Below the pieces are notes generated by a model. The model was not told the DNA's origin, did not search any database, and saw nothing but the letters and a program-made list of their open reading frames with translations. A stretch of DNA of 64,000 bases from the NCBI GenBank assembly GCA_963693035.2, contig CAXMMQ010000003.1:434001-498000 (forward strand). Direction: 5' to 3'. A program made the position numbers and the translations under genes. Shown piece by piece: positions 26,032 to 35,800 of this stretch (within the stretch, counting starts at the first letter, position 1; each line of letters opens with the position of its first letter). This stretch comes from Lichenicoccus sp963693035 (GTDB lineage: Bacteria; Pseudomonadota; Alphaproteobacteria; Acetobacterales; Acetobacteraceae).

Positions 26032-27582
26032 TCAACGTCGGCCCGGCGGCAGCATCACCTTCGTCGGCGCCAGCACCAGCGTCAGCGCCAGCGCCACGAC
26101 GAGCGCGATGCCGAGCCAGCCCCAGGCATCGGCGTAGGCGAGGATGCGGGCCTGCCCGCGGGCCAGCGTCTCCAGCGACACCTCGCCCGGATGCAGCATG
26201 TATCGGCGGACGGGCTCGCGCCCCGGATCGAGGCTGCGCACCACGTTGGCGTTCGAATGCACCCGCTCGCGCACCGTGAGGATGGCGGTGACCACCGCGC
26301 CGCCGACCGAGAAGCCGATCGTGCGCATCAGATTGAACATGGCGCTCCCGGTCAGCATGTCCTTCGGCTCCAGCACGCCGGTGGTGAGGAACGCGTTGGT
26401 CACCATCACCATCAGCCAGCCGGTCGCCTGCAGCAGCAGATAAGGCCGGTAGTCGTGCCCGGCCCAGGCCGGGGTCACCCAGACGCAGAGCCAGCAGCCC
26501 AGGCATCCCAGCGTCAGGCCGACGCCCAGCACCAGGCGCGCATCGACGTGGCGCAGCAGGAACGGGATCATCGCCGCGACACAGGCGATCGGAATGCCGA
26601 GCCAGAGCAGCGTGTCGCCGACCTGCAGCGGGCGCAGGGTGCGCAGCTGCTCCTGCTGCATCGGGAACAGCGTCGAGGCGCCGAGCAGGGAGGCGGCGAA
26701 CACGCCGATCTCGATCAGGCCGATGCTGAAGTTGGGCTTGCGGAAGGTGGAGAGTTCGTAGAGCGCGTCCGGCCGCAACAGGGTGTTGAGCACGAAGCAG
26801 GCGCCGAACCAGGCGAACAGCACGAACAGCGCGTCGATGAAGCCGGAGTCGAACCAGTCCAGCCGCTGGCCCTGGTCGCAGGCCACCACCAGGGAGGACG
26901 CCGACGCGGTCAGACAGAACAGGCCGAAATAATCGACGCGCTCGAACGCCGCCCAGTTGATCGGCTGCCTCGGCAGGAAGGTGAGCACCAGGAACAGCGC
27001 CACCGGCCCCAGCAGCGGGGCGGCCGACAGCAGGAACCGCCAGCCGGCAAGATCGACCGCGACGCCGGCAAGCGAGAAGGTCGCCGCCACCGGGATCGTC
27101 ACCACCAGCCCGTAGACCGTCAGCGCCTCCGTCTTGCGGTACGGCGGAATGGTCTGCAGCACCGCGCCCAGCATCAGCGGCACCGATCCGCCCTCGCCCA
27201 GCCCCTGCAGCAGCCGCAGCGCCATCACCGCGCCGTAGCTCTGGTGCGCGGTCAGCGCCGCCTCCGCCAGCACGGTGACGGTGATCAGGGTGGCGGCGAT
27301 GCGGCGCGGCGAGAACACGGTGGCCAGCCAGGGCGTCATCGGGATCATCAGCACCTGGCCGAGCGTATAGGCGGTAGACAGCCAGGAGCCGTCGTCGCTG
27401 CCCTGCCGGAAGCCGCCGCGCAGGTCGGCCGCGGCCGCCGAGGCCATGCGCTCGTCGATGTAGTACAGGAAGGCGAACAGCACGAGGCCGGCGGTGCCGA
27501 GCAGCATGGCAGCCGTGATCGGCGGCGCATCGTCCGGCGCCGGTTGCCGCTGCGCCGCGAGCTGCCGCAGCAGCGCTCCCAC
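26032..27582 (-). CDS. MFS drug efflux permease, DHA2/EmrB-like
   Basis: A 516 aa permease with about 14 hydrophobic segments, as in EmrB. The segment after helix 1 reads DERMASAAAADLRGGF in place of the usual DxTIVNVALP-type motif C neighbourhood. The loop 2-3 and helix 4-5 region (RLLQGLGEGGSVPLMLGAVL) is the DHA2 motif. It would pump hydrophobic drugs through an EmrA adaptor and TolC. The start is a GTG at 27582, only 2 bases from repeat copy C, so the repeat separates it from its two adaptor genes and may have replaced its original leader. MFS family is certain; substrate is not. Confidence 0.9.
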   Translation of the reverse strand: MGALLRQLAAQRQPAPDDAPPITAAMLLGTAGLVLFAFLYYIDERMASAAAADLRGGFRQGSDDGSWLSTAYTLGQVLMIPMTPWLATVFSPRRIAATLITVTVLAEAALTAHQSYGAVMALRLLQGLGEGGSVPLMLGAVLQTIPPYRKTEALTVYGLVVTIPVAATFSLAGVAVDLAGWRFLLSAAPLLGPVALFLVLTFLPRQPINWAAFERVDYFGLFCLTASASSLVVACDQGQRLDWFDSGFIDALFVLFAWFGACFVLNTLLRPDALYELSTFRKPNFSIGLIEIGVFAASLLGASTLFPMQQEQLRTLRPLQVGDTLLWLGIPIACVAAMIPFLLRHVDARLVLGVGLTLGCLGCWLCVWVTPAWAGHDYRPYLLLQATGWLMVMVTNAFLTTGVLEPKDMLTGSAMFNLMRTIGFSVGGAVVTAILTVRERVHSNANVVRSLDPGREPVRRYMLHPGEVSLETLARGQARILAYADAWGWLGIALVVALALTLVLAPTKVMLPPGRR

Positions 27583-27584
27583 CG

Positions 27585-27690
27585 CTAGAGCAGCATCCGA
27601 TCACTTGGAATCGCTGCGCGATGCCAAGTGTCGGATAAAGCTGATCTATCAACCGACAAGCGGAGCATGATCGATCGGATCATGCTCTAG
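27585..27690 (+). repeat. MITE-like repeat, copy C
   Basis: A 106 bp element, 104 of 106 identical to copy B and in the same orientation. It lies exactly between the EmrA-type adaptor gene and the EmrB-type permease gene. Its terminal CTAG supplies the TAG stop codon of the adaptor (27687-27689 on the minus strand). Its other end lies 2 bases before the permease's GTG start. Because it folds into two hairpins, it may terminate or stabilise the message between the two genes. Confidence 0.85.
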
Positions 27691-28772
27691 TGTCCCTCGG
27701 GCGACGGTGTGCAGCCGGCTTTGTGCACGTGCACGTCCGTCTCGACCGAAAGCCCGGGGACCAGCAGCGGTACCGCTTCCGGCGTGGTCGCGTAGGTGAT
27801 GCGCACCGGGATGCGCTGCACCACCTTGGTGAAGTTGCCGGTGGCGCGGTCCGGCGGCACCACTTCGGACCAGGACTGGCTGGTCGGTCCGAAGCCGGCG
27901 ATGCAGCCATGCAAAGCGAGGTCCGGGTAGGCATCGACATGGAGTGCGACAGGCTGCCCGATGCGCATGCCGGCGACCTGCTCCTCGCGATACCAGGCCA
28001 CCGCCCAGGTGCCGGGCAGCGGCACGAACGAGATCATCCGACGGCCCGGCGTGACCCACTGGCCGACATGCACGACACGCTCGGTGACCCGGCCGTCGGT
28101 GGGCGCGACGATGCGGGTCCAGCCGAGGCGGATCGCGGCCAGGCTCAGCGCCTGCCTGGCGGAGGCCGCCTGCGCCCGGGCCTGGTGCACGGACGCCTGC
28201 ATCGCGGCAAGCCGGAGCCGGGCCTGCTCGACGCCGTTGCGGTCGGCGTCGGCGCCGTGCCGGGCCGCCTGCAGGCTGGTGTCGGCCTGCTGGCGCGAGC
28301 GCAGCAGGCCGCCGGGGGTACCGGCGAGCCGGCTCCAGCGCGCCGCATCCTCGCGCGCATAGACGAGCTGCGCCGCGCTCACCGCCTCGTCCGCCAGCGA
28401 CGCGCCGATCTGCGCCTGCTGCGCATCCCGCTCCGCCAGGGCACGTGCGACGCCGGCATCGGCGACCTGCACCGCCGCCCGCGCACGCGCCACCGCGGCG
28501 CGCGCATAGTCGTCCTCGATGCGGAACAGCAACTCGCCGGCGCGCACCGGCCGGTCGTCGATGTCGCTCTCCCAGACGACCAGGCCGGAAACACGTGACT
28601 CCAGCGCAGTCGGCTGGCCACGCAACTGCGCGTCGTCGGTGCTGCGGCTTGAACCGTTCCAGACCAGCCCGTTCCAGTCGATCAGCATGATCGCGACCAG
28701 TACCAGCCCGAGCACGGCCACCAGCGCCCGCACCACCGGCAGCTTGCTGGATTTTCTCTTGTCGTCGCTCAT
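27687..28772 (-). CDS. HlyD/EmrA-family membrane fusion protein (second of a tandem pair)
   Basis: A 361 aa periplasmic adaptor anchored by one N-terminal transmembrane helix (LPVVRALVAVLGLVLVAIMLI, about 10-30). A first lipoyl half-motif follows, then a long alpha-helical hairpin (about 95-200, rich in alanine and glutamine), the second lipoyl half (WTRIVAPTDGRVTERVVHVGQ) and a beta-barrel (GTWAVAWYREEQVAGMRIGQPV). It links the inner-membrane pump to TolC. Its start overlaps the stop of the upstream adaptor by 4 bases. Its own stop codon is provided by repeat copy C, so the original C-terminus may have been changed. Confidence 0.9.
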   Translation of the reverse strand: MSDDKRKSSKLPVVRALVAVLGLVLVAIMLIDWNGLVWNGSSRSTDDAQLRGQPTALESRVSGLVVWESDIDDRPVRAGELLFRIEDDYARAAVARARAAVQVADAGVARALAERDAQQAQIGASLADEAVSAAQLVYAREDAARWSRLAGTPGGLLRSRQQADTSLQAARHGADADRNGVEQARLRLAAMQASVHQARAQAASARQALSLAAIRLGWTRIVAPTDGRVTERVVHVGQWVTPGRRMISFVPLPGTWAVAWYREEQVAGMRIGQPVALHVDAYPDLALHGCIAGFGPTSQSWSEVVPPDRATGNFTKVVQRIPVRITYATTPEAVPLLVPGLSVETDVHVHKAGCTPSPEGH

Positions 28773-29899
28773 CGGGCGGTGCGCACCTGGGCCGGGCCGC
28801 TGGTGTCGATGCGAACCAGCGCCGACATGCCCGGACGCACCTGGCCGGCCAGTGGGCCACCGGGGTCGATGCTGAGCTTGACCGGCACGCGCTGCACCAC
28901 CTTGGTGTAGTTGCCTGTGATGTTGTCGGCCGGCACGTCGCTGAACTGCTGGGCGGTAAGCGGGCCGATCGCCACGACATGGCCTGCCAGCGTCACGTCC
29001 GGGAAGGCATCGAGACGCAGCCGCGCCGGCTGGCCGGGGCGCACATGGTCGAGCTGGCGCTCGCTGAAATAGGCGGTGACCCAGACATCGTCGAGCGGCG
29101 TGAGCGAGACCACGTCGCGGCCGGGCGAGACCAGGTCGCCGACATGCACCTGCCGCACGCCGAGCACACCGACCTGCGGCGCGGTGATCCGGGTGTAGCC
29201 GAGATCGAGCCGGGCGGTCGCCAGCACCGCCGCGTCCTGAGCGAGTTGCGCGTTTGCCTGCGCCAGTTCGGCATCCAGCATGGCGACCTGGGCGCGGCTG
29301 ACATCGGTCCGGCTGCGGCTGCGCGCCGTCTGCGCGCGGGCCACGCCCAGGCTCGCCTCGCTCATCTGGTAGCGCGCGAGCAGCCCGAGATCCGATCCCA
29401 GGATGCGATGCTGCCGTGCTGCTTCCTCGGCGGCGAAGTCGGCCCGCGAGGCGTTGCCGCCCGCGAGGTTGCCGGACTGTGCCACCGTGCTGACGGCGGC
29501 CTCGCGCGACGCCTGCATGGCGGCGATTGCGGCGCGGTCGGCCGCCACCATCGCCTCGTCACGCGCCACCGCCGCGAGATACTCGTCATCCTCGATCACC
29601 ATCAGCACCTGATGGGCTGCGACCTGCTGGTTGTCGGTGACCAGCATCTGCTCGACATAGCCGGAGATGCGCGCCGCCAGCGGACGCTCGGTGCCGTCGG
29701 CGTAGGCATCCTCGGTTTCCGGGTTGCTTCGGTCCGCGAAGACCTGATCCCAGCCGACCCCCCAGGCCAGCAGGACGACGAGGCCGATCAGCCCGGCAAG
29801 AAAGAACGCAAACGAGACGCGTCCCCGATACGCCTTGGGTTTCCTGTCCTGCTCCTGCCCCCGGTCGTCCTGTTCGCCGTCGGGATCATCATCTGCCAT
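28769..29899 (-). CDS. HlyD/EmrA-family membrane fusion protein (first of a tandem pair)
   Basis: A 376 aa adaptor with a charged cytoplasmic head (DDPDGEQDDRGQEQDRKPK) and one transmembrane helix (FAFFLAGLIGLVVLLAWGVG, about 30-49). The lipoyl and helical-hairpin regions follow (VEQMLVTDNQQVAAHQVLM, then many alanine-rich helical residues). The second lipoyl half is YTRITAPQVGVLGVRQVHVG, and a C-terminal beta-barrel completes it. It resembles the next gene in layout but differs in sequence, so the two are diverged paralogues rather than a recent duplication. Together they would serve the single EmrB-like permease downstream. Confidence 0.9.
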   Translation of the reverse strand: MADDDPDGEQDDRGQEQDRKPKAYRGRVSFAFFLAGLIGLVVLLAWGVGWDQVFADRSNPETEDAYADGTERPLAARISGYVEQMLVTDNQQVAAHQVLMVIEDDEYLAAVARDEAMVAADRAAIAAMQASREAAVSTVAQSGNLAGGNASRADFAAEEAARQHRILGSDLGLLARYQMSEASLGVARAQTARSRSRTDVSRAQVAMLDAELAQANAQLAQDAAVLATARLDLGYTRITAPQVGVLGVRQVHVGDLVSPGRDVVSLTPLDDVWVTAYFSERQLDHVRPGQPARLRLDAFPDVTLAGHVVAIGPLTAQQFSDVPADNITGNYTKVVQRVPVKLSIDPGGPLAGQVRPGMSALVRIDTSGPAQVRTAR

Positions 29900-29962
29900 C
29901 GCGGCGGCTGTAGCACCGCGCGCGACAACCGACCCATTAGCAAGATCGTGAGGGCACGCGCC

Positions 29963-31615
29963 TCAGAAGACGGTGTGCAGGACCGCGTACAGCACGCCAG
30001 CCAGCAGCGCCGCCACCGGCAGGGTCAGGATCCAGGCCATCGCCATGTTGCGCAGCGTGCTCATCTGCAGGCCGGAGCCGTTCGCCGCCATCGTCCCGGC
30101 GACGCCGCTCGACAGGATGTGTGTGGTCGAGACCGGCAGGCCGTAGGCCTCGGCAAGCCCGATCGTGGCGGCGGCCACCACCTCGGCGGAGGCGCCCTGT
30201 GCGTAAGTCAGGTGGTCCTTGCCGATCTTCTCGCCCACTGTGATGACGATGCGCTTCCAGCCGACCATGGTGCCGAGACCGAGCGCGATCGCCACCGACA
30301 CCTTCACCCAGATCGGGATGTAGCGGGTGCCCTGGTTGAGGTGGCCGGTATAGGCCTTCATCGTCGTCGCATCGGCGCCCGAGAACGCACCCGGCGTCTT
30401 GACCAGGCTGCCGACCGCCGCCGAGGTCAGGTACATGTCGTTGCGGATGTTCGGCACGGCCTCGGCGGGCACGCGGCGGATGGTACCGTTCTTCTGGATC
30501 TGGCTGGCGATGTCGGCGGAGAGCGACGCCAGTGCCGCATACACTTGCGGCTGATTGATCTGGCGCGTCTTCAGCGCATGATCCACCACCGATCGGGCCT
30601 GCCCGGGATCGAGCTTGGCGATACTGCCCGCATGGTTGTGCAGGATTTCCTCGGCCTGGTGCGTAGTCTGGATGAAAGCTGGCATCGCGCTGTCCGGCAT
30701 GGCGCGGTTCAGCGCGAACGCCGTGGGCGCTGCGCCGATCAGGATCAGCATGATCAGGCCCATGCCCTTCTGACCGTCATTGCCGCCATGCGAGAACGAG
30801 ACGCCGGTGCAGGTCAGGATCAGCAGGCTGCGTATCCACAGCGGCGGCGGCTTCTTGCCTTCCGGCGCCTGGTAGAGATCGCGGCGGTGCACCAGCAGCT
30901 TGAGCAGCAGCAGCAGGCCGCCGGCGGCGATGAAGCCGATCACCGGGCTGAACAGCAGGGATTTCAGCACCGAGATCACCGGTCCCCATTGCAGGCCGGC
31001 GCTGGCCTCGGAGGCGGGCGCAAGCAACTGGTTGGCGAAGCCGACGCCGAGAATGGAGCCGATCAGCGCATGGGAGGACGAGTTCGGGATGCCGAACGCC
31101 CAGGTCGCGAGGTTCCACACGATCGCGGCGATCAGCAGCGCGAAGATCATCGGATAGCCGCCGGTGCTGCCGGCGTTCAGGATCAGGTCGATCGGCAGCA
31201 TGGTGATGATCGTGTAGGCGACGGCACCGGTCGAGGTGAGCACGCCGAGGAAGTTGAAGGTGCCCGACCAGACCACCGCCGCCGCCGGCGACAGGCTGTT
31301 GGTGTAGATGACGGTGGCGACCGCGTTGGCGGTGTCGTGGAAGCCGTTCACGAACTCGAAGCCGAGCGCCACCAGCAGGGCGACGCCCAGCAGCACCAGC
31401 GTGCCGATCGCCAGCGCCGGGGCGTGGCTCGCATGCATGTCGGTAACCAGGCCGTAGAGCGCGTAGCCCAGACCGCCTGCCAGCAGCACGACGAATAACA
31501 GCGCGCCGCTCAGGCTGGGCTTGCCGCCGGGGGTGCTGGTGTCGTCGAAGCGGGAAGACTGCAACCGCGCCGGCTTGGCGCCTGCACCTGTTCGCTGCAG
31601 CGCAAAATCGGACAT
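29963..31615 (-). CDS. pit: Inorganic phosphate transporter, PiT family
   Basis: A 550 aa low-affinity phosphate:H+ (metal-phosphate) symporter with about 11 hydrophobic segments. The duplicated PiT signature is clear. In the first half it is FVNGFHDTANAVATVIYTNSL, with GIPNSSSHALIGSI following. In the second half it is SFSHGGNDGQKGMG and, near the end, GLPVSTTHILSSGVAGTM. A long hydrophilic loop separates the halves (about 300-420). The start is the ATG at 31615, preceded by the strong GGGGTGAG ribosome-binding site; a GTG three codons upstream is less likely. No phoU-like gene is adjacent. Confidence 0.95.
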   Translation of the reverse strand: MSDFALQRTGAGAKPARLQSSRFDDTSTPGGKPSLSGALLFVVLLAGGLGYALYGLVTDMHASHAPALAIGTLVLLGVALLVALGFEFVNGFHDTANAVATVIYTNSLSPAAAVVWSGTFNFLGVLTSTGAVAYTIITMLPIDLILNAGSTGGYPMIFALLIAAIVWNLATWAFGIPNSSSHALIGSILGVGFANQLLAPASEASAGLQWGPVISVLKSLLFSPVIGFIAAGGLLLLLKLLVHRRDLYQAPEGKKPPPLWIRSLLILTCTGVSFSHGGNDGQKGMGLIMLILIGAAPTAFALNRAMPDSAMPAFIQTTHQAEEILHNHAGSIAKLDPGQARSVVDHALKTRQINQPQVYAALASLSADIASQIQKNGTIRRVPAEAVPNIRNDMYLTSAAVGSLVKTPGAFSGADATTMKAYTGHLNQGTRYIPIWVKVSVAIALGLGTMVGWKRIVITVGEKIGKDHLTYAQGASAEVVAAATIGLAEAYGLPVSTTHILSSGVAGTMAANGSGLQMSTLRNMAMAWILTLPVAALLAGVLYAVLHTVF

Positions 31616-31685
31616 GTTTCTCACCCCAGGAACCGGAACGTTTCCTAGACGGTGAGCCCCGCGATTAGTGTGTCACTTTTTTGAA

Positions 31686-31738
31686 ATTCCGTTGACGGAA
31701 TGAAACTCGGACTTGAAGTTGTCGCAACGAGTTCAAGT
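31686..31738 (-). terminator. Two inverted repeats after the solute-binding protein gene
   Basis: ATTCCGT-TG-ACGGAAT (31686-31701) is one perfect 7 bp inverted repeat. ACTTGAA and TTCAAGT (31711-31738) form another with an inner GTTG/CAAC stem, overlapping the end of the solute-binding gene. Read on the minus strand they could end that transcript, but the sequence after them is A-rich rather than U-rich. Termination is therefore only possible; they may be regulatory sites of the phosphate transporter promoter region. Confidence 0.3.
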
Positions 31739-32761
31739 CAGCTCGTGGTCCCAGTAGCGGCGCAGCTCGAGGCCGTTGCGGGCGACCGCATCGAGCGACA
31801 GCGGCCGGAACCGGGCCTGCTGTGCGGCGGTGAAGCCGATGCGCGCCGCGAGACCCGGCTCCAGCCGTGGATCGGCGATCGTCGGCAGCAGCCCGGTGCG
31901 TTCGGCCATCGTGCGCTGCACGTCGGCATGCAGCAGCAGGTCCAGGTAGGCCATCGCCGCCGGCTGCTGCTTCGAGGCGACCGGAACGCAACCCAGGATG
32001 GTGAACGGGATCGCGCCCTCGACCGGCACCTGGTCGCGGATCGGCCGGCCCTGGGTCTGCCAGACATGCGCGCGCGAGCGCCACATCGGCGCCATGTCGA
32101 TCTCGCCCTTGGCAAGCGCCGCGCCGAGCGCCTCGTTGTCGGCGAACAGGCGCAAGGTGCCGGCCTTGTGCAGGGCGGAGAAGATGTTGCGCGCCGCCTG
32201 CAGGCTGGCCGGCTCGTCATGCTGCTCGGCGATCGCGGCCGCCGCCAGGTTGTGGATCGCAAGCTGGCTGGAGAACCCGACCCGGCCTTTGCGCGCGAGC
32301 GCGAACATCTCGCGGAAGCCGCGCGGCGCGACCCGCACCCGGGCGGTGTTGTAGGCGATGGTGAGTGCGGTGCGACCCTGCGGCACGCCGTAGGGCGCCC
32401 GCAGGCCGCTGGCGATGGTGGGCAGGCTGGCGACGCCGGCGGTGGTCAGCGGGGTGAACAACTGCCGCAGCGACAGGCGATAGGCATCGACATCGGAGAT
32501 CAGCGCGACGTCGATGCCGTCGGCACCCGGCGAGAGCAGCCGGGCGACGCGCTCCGGCTCGGTGCCGGTGCGCTGGCCAACTGCGATGTCGAGGCCAGTG
32601 GCGCGGGGATCCACCACCTCATGCAGCACATCGGCGAACTGGCCGCCCCAGCAGGCGACCTCGACATGCCGGGTCGGCACGGCCGCCGAGGCGTTGCGGG
32701 AAGCGGCCGCCAGGATGACAGGGCCGGCAAGCAGGAGCCGTCGCGAGAGGGAGAGGCGCAT
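31733..32761 (-). CDS. Orphan periplasmic solute-binding protein (spermidine/putrescine or iron type)
   Basis: A 342 aa extracellular solute-binding protein. An N-terminal signal with twin arginines (LSRRLLLAGPVILAAASRNASA, cleavage near 27) indicates export. The mature protein begins VEVACWGGQFADVL, then SDVDAYRLSL and LTIAYNTARV, the type II periplasmic-binding layout seen in PotD-like proteins. No permease or ATPase gene lies next to it, so it may serve a transporter elsewhere. Ligand unknown: a polyamine, a carboxylate or a ferric complex are all possible. Confidence 0.8.
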   Translation of the reverse strand: MRLSLSRRLLLAGPVILAAASRNASAAVPTRHVEVACWGGQFADVLHEVVDPRATGLDIAVGQRTGTEPERVARLLSPGADGIDVALISDVDAYRLSLRQLFTPLTTAGVASLPTIASGLRAPYGVPQGRTALTIAYNTARVRVAPRGFREMFALARKGRVGFSSQLAIHNLAAAAIAEQHDEPASLQAARNIFSALHKAGTLRLFADNEALGAALAKGEIDMAPMWRSRAHVWQTQGRPIRDQVPVEGAIPFTILGCVPVASKQQPAAMAYLDLLLHADVQRTMAERTGLLPTIADPRLEPGLAARIGFTAAQQARFRPLSLDAVARNGLELRRYWDHELT

Positions 32762-32815
32762 GGGCAGGCTCCCTACAAGCCGCCATGCGTCCTGTCGAGC
32801 CGGCGGGGGGCAATC

Positions 32816-35800
32816 TCAGGCCATCAACGCCATCTGCTGCGGCGCCGCCTGGTTCAACGCCTTGGCATACTCCTTTGGCACCACATGCCAGAAGTGCGGC
32901 AGCGCCTTGTCCCAGTCATGCAGCAGCAGGGCGGCGAACCGGCTGCTGGTCTCGCGGGCGTGGGTCTCGATCAGCCCGCGCAACTCCTGCTCGACCGTGC
33001 CGCCCTCGATGCGGCTCCAGCCGAGGGTCTCGGGATTGACCCGCAGCTCGAAATCGCCCCGCTGGTCATAGACAAAGGCGATGCCGCCGGTGAAGCCGGC
33101 GCCGAAATTGTCGCCCACCGGACCCAGCACCACCACCGTGCCGCCGGTCATGTACTCGCAGCCGTTCGAGCCGCAGCCCTCGATCACCGCGACCGCCCCC
33201 GAGTTGCGCACCGCGAAGCGCTCGCCGGCCTGTCCCGCCGCATACAGCGCACCGGCGGTCGCGCCATACAGCACGGTGTTGCCGATGATCGCGTTCTCGT
33301 TGCTGATCAGTTGCGAGGACGGCGCCTGCCGCACGACGATGGTGGCACCAGACAGCCCCTTGCCGACATAGTCGTTGGCGTCGCCGATCACCTCGAGCTT
33401 GAGCCCCTGCACCGCAAACGCGCCCAGCGACTGGCCGGCCGAGCCGCGCAGCCTGACCGTGAGGTGACCGGCCGCCAGCGTCTCCATGCCGAACCGGCGC
33501 ACGATCTTGCTCGAGATCTTGGTGCCGATGGCGCGGTGCGTGTTCTGCACGTTGTAGTGCAGCTGCATCTTCTCGCCATGGTCGAACAGGGGCTTCGCGT
33601 CCGCGATCATCTGCGCGTCCAGCGTCTCCGGCACCTCGTTGCGACCCTCGCGGGTGCAGAACCGGGCATGCGGCCCGGGATCGGCCTGCGCCAGCAGCGA
33701 GTTGAGGTCGAGATCGTCGAGATAGTCGGCGCCGCGGCTGACCTGGTGCAGCAGGTCGGTGCGCCCGATGATCTCGTTCATGGTCGAGCACCCGAGCGAG
33801 GCCAGGATGTTGCGCACGTCCTCGGCGATGAACGAGAACAGGTTGATGACCTTCTCAGGGGTGCCCTCGAACTTCGCCCGCAGCGCCTCGTCCTGCGTGC
33901 AGACGCCGACCGGGCAGGTGTTGGAGTGGCACTGCCGCACCATGATGCAGCCCATCGCCACCAGCGAGGCGGTGCCGATGCCGAACTCCTCGGCGCCCAG
34001 CATCGCCGCCATCACCACGTCGCGCCCGGTCTTGAGCCCGCCATCGGCGCGCAGCTTCACCCGGTGGCGCAGGCGGTTCAGCATCAGCACCTGATGCGCT
34101 TCCGCGAGCCCCATCTCCCAGGGCAGCCCGGCATACTTCACCGAGGTCTGCGGACTGGCGCCGGTGCCCCCGGAATGCCCCGAGATCAGGATCGCATCCG
34201 CACGCGCCTTGGCGACGCCGGCGGCAATCGTGCCGATGCCCGAACGCGCCACCAGCTTCACGGTGACGGTGGCCTCCGGGTTGATCTGCTTGAGGTCGTA
34301 GATGAGCTGGGCGAGGTCCTCGATCGAGTAGATGTCGTGGTGCGGCGGCGGCGAGATCAGCGTGACGCCGGGGGTGGCGTGGCGCAGCTTGGCGATCAGC
34401 CCGGTGACCTTGAAGCCGGGCAGCTGGCCACCCTCGCCGGGCTTGGCGCCCTGCGCCATCTTGATCTCGATCTCGCGGCAGTCGTTGAGGTATTGCGCGG
34501 TGACGCCGAACCGGCCGGACGCGATCTGCTTGATCGCAGAGGACGCATTGTCGCCGTTGGCGCGCGGCTTCGAGCGCGCCGGGTCCTCGCCGCCCTCGCC
34601 ACTGTCGGAGCGCGCGCCGATGCGGTTCATCGCGATCGACAAGGTCTCGTGCGCTTCGGGTCCGAGGGCGCCCAGCGAGATGCCGGGAGCGAGCAGCCGC
34701 TTCCTGATCTCGGTGATGCTCTCGACATCCTCCACCGGGATCGCTGTGCGGCCCTCGCGGAAGTCGAGCAGGTCGCGCAACGCCACCGGCTTCTGCCGCC
34801 GCACCGCATCCGCATAGCGCTTGTAGGTCGTGAAACTGTCCGTGGCGCACGCCGTCTGCAGCGTATGGATCAGCCCGCCATCAAAGGCGTGCACCTCGCC
34901 GCGGCGACGCAGCTTGTACAGCCCGCCGACCGGCAGCGTGATTGCCTCGTCGCTCCATGCCGCCTCGTGCAGGCCGAGCACGTTGCGTGCGAGGCCGGAC
35001 AGCCCGATGCCGGAGATGCGCGACGGCATGCCCGGGAAGAACTCCGCCACCAGCGCGCGGGACAGGCCGATCGCCTCGAAATTGTAGCCGCCGCGATACG
35101 ACGCGATCACCGAGATGCCCATCTTGGACATCGTCTTGAGCAGCCCCTTGTCGATCGCGCGGCGGTAGCGCTCGACGGCCGTGCGCAGTGGGATGTCGCC
35201 GAACAGGCCGCGACGGTGCCGGTCGGCGATGCTCTCCTGGGCGAGGTACGGGTTCACCGTGGTGGCGCCGACGCCGATCATCACCGCGATCGCATGCACG
35301 TCCAGGCACTCGGCGGTGCGCACGTTCAGGCTGGTAAAGGTGCGCAGCGAGTGCCGGACAAGATGGGTGTGCACCGCCCCGGTGGCCAGGATCATCGGGA
35401 TGTAGGCGCGCTCGGGCCCCTGGTGCTCGTCGGTCAGGAACACGTGCGCGCAGCCGGCGCGCACGCCCTCCTCGGCCTCGCGCCTGATCCGCTCGATGGC
35501 CGACCGCAGCCCGGCCTCGCCCTGGTCGGCCTGGAAGGTGCAGTCGATCGCGCACGAGTTGGCGCCGAGGAAGTCGCGCAGGGCGAAATGCTCGCCGGTG
35601 GACAGCATCGGGCTCTCGAGCTGCAGCAGCTCGCACTGCGCCTCCTCCTCGGCCAGCACGTTGCCGAGGTTGCCGAGCCGTGTCGTGAGGCTCATCACCC
35701 GGGTCTCGCGCAGGCTGTCGATCGGCGGGTTGGTGACCTGGCTGAACGCCTGCCGGAAGTAGTGCGCGAGCCCGCGATAATTCTCCGACAGCACCGCGAG

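Noticed and set aside
25567..27588. A 673-codon plus-strand frame opposite the EmrB-like gene
   Set aside because: Antisense shadow; the minus strand encodes a clear 14-helix permease.
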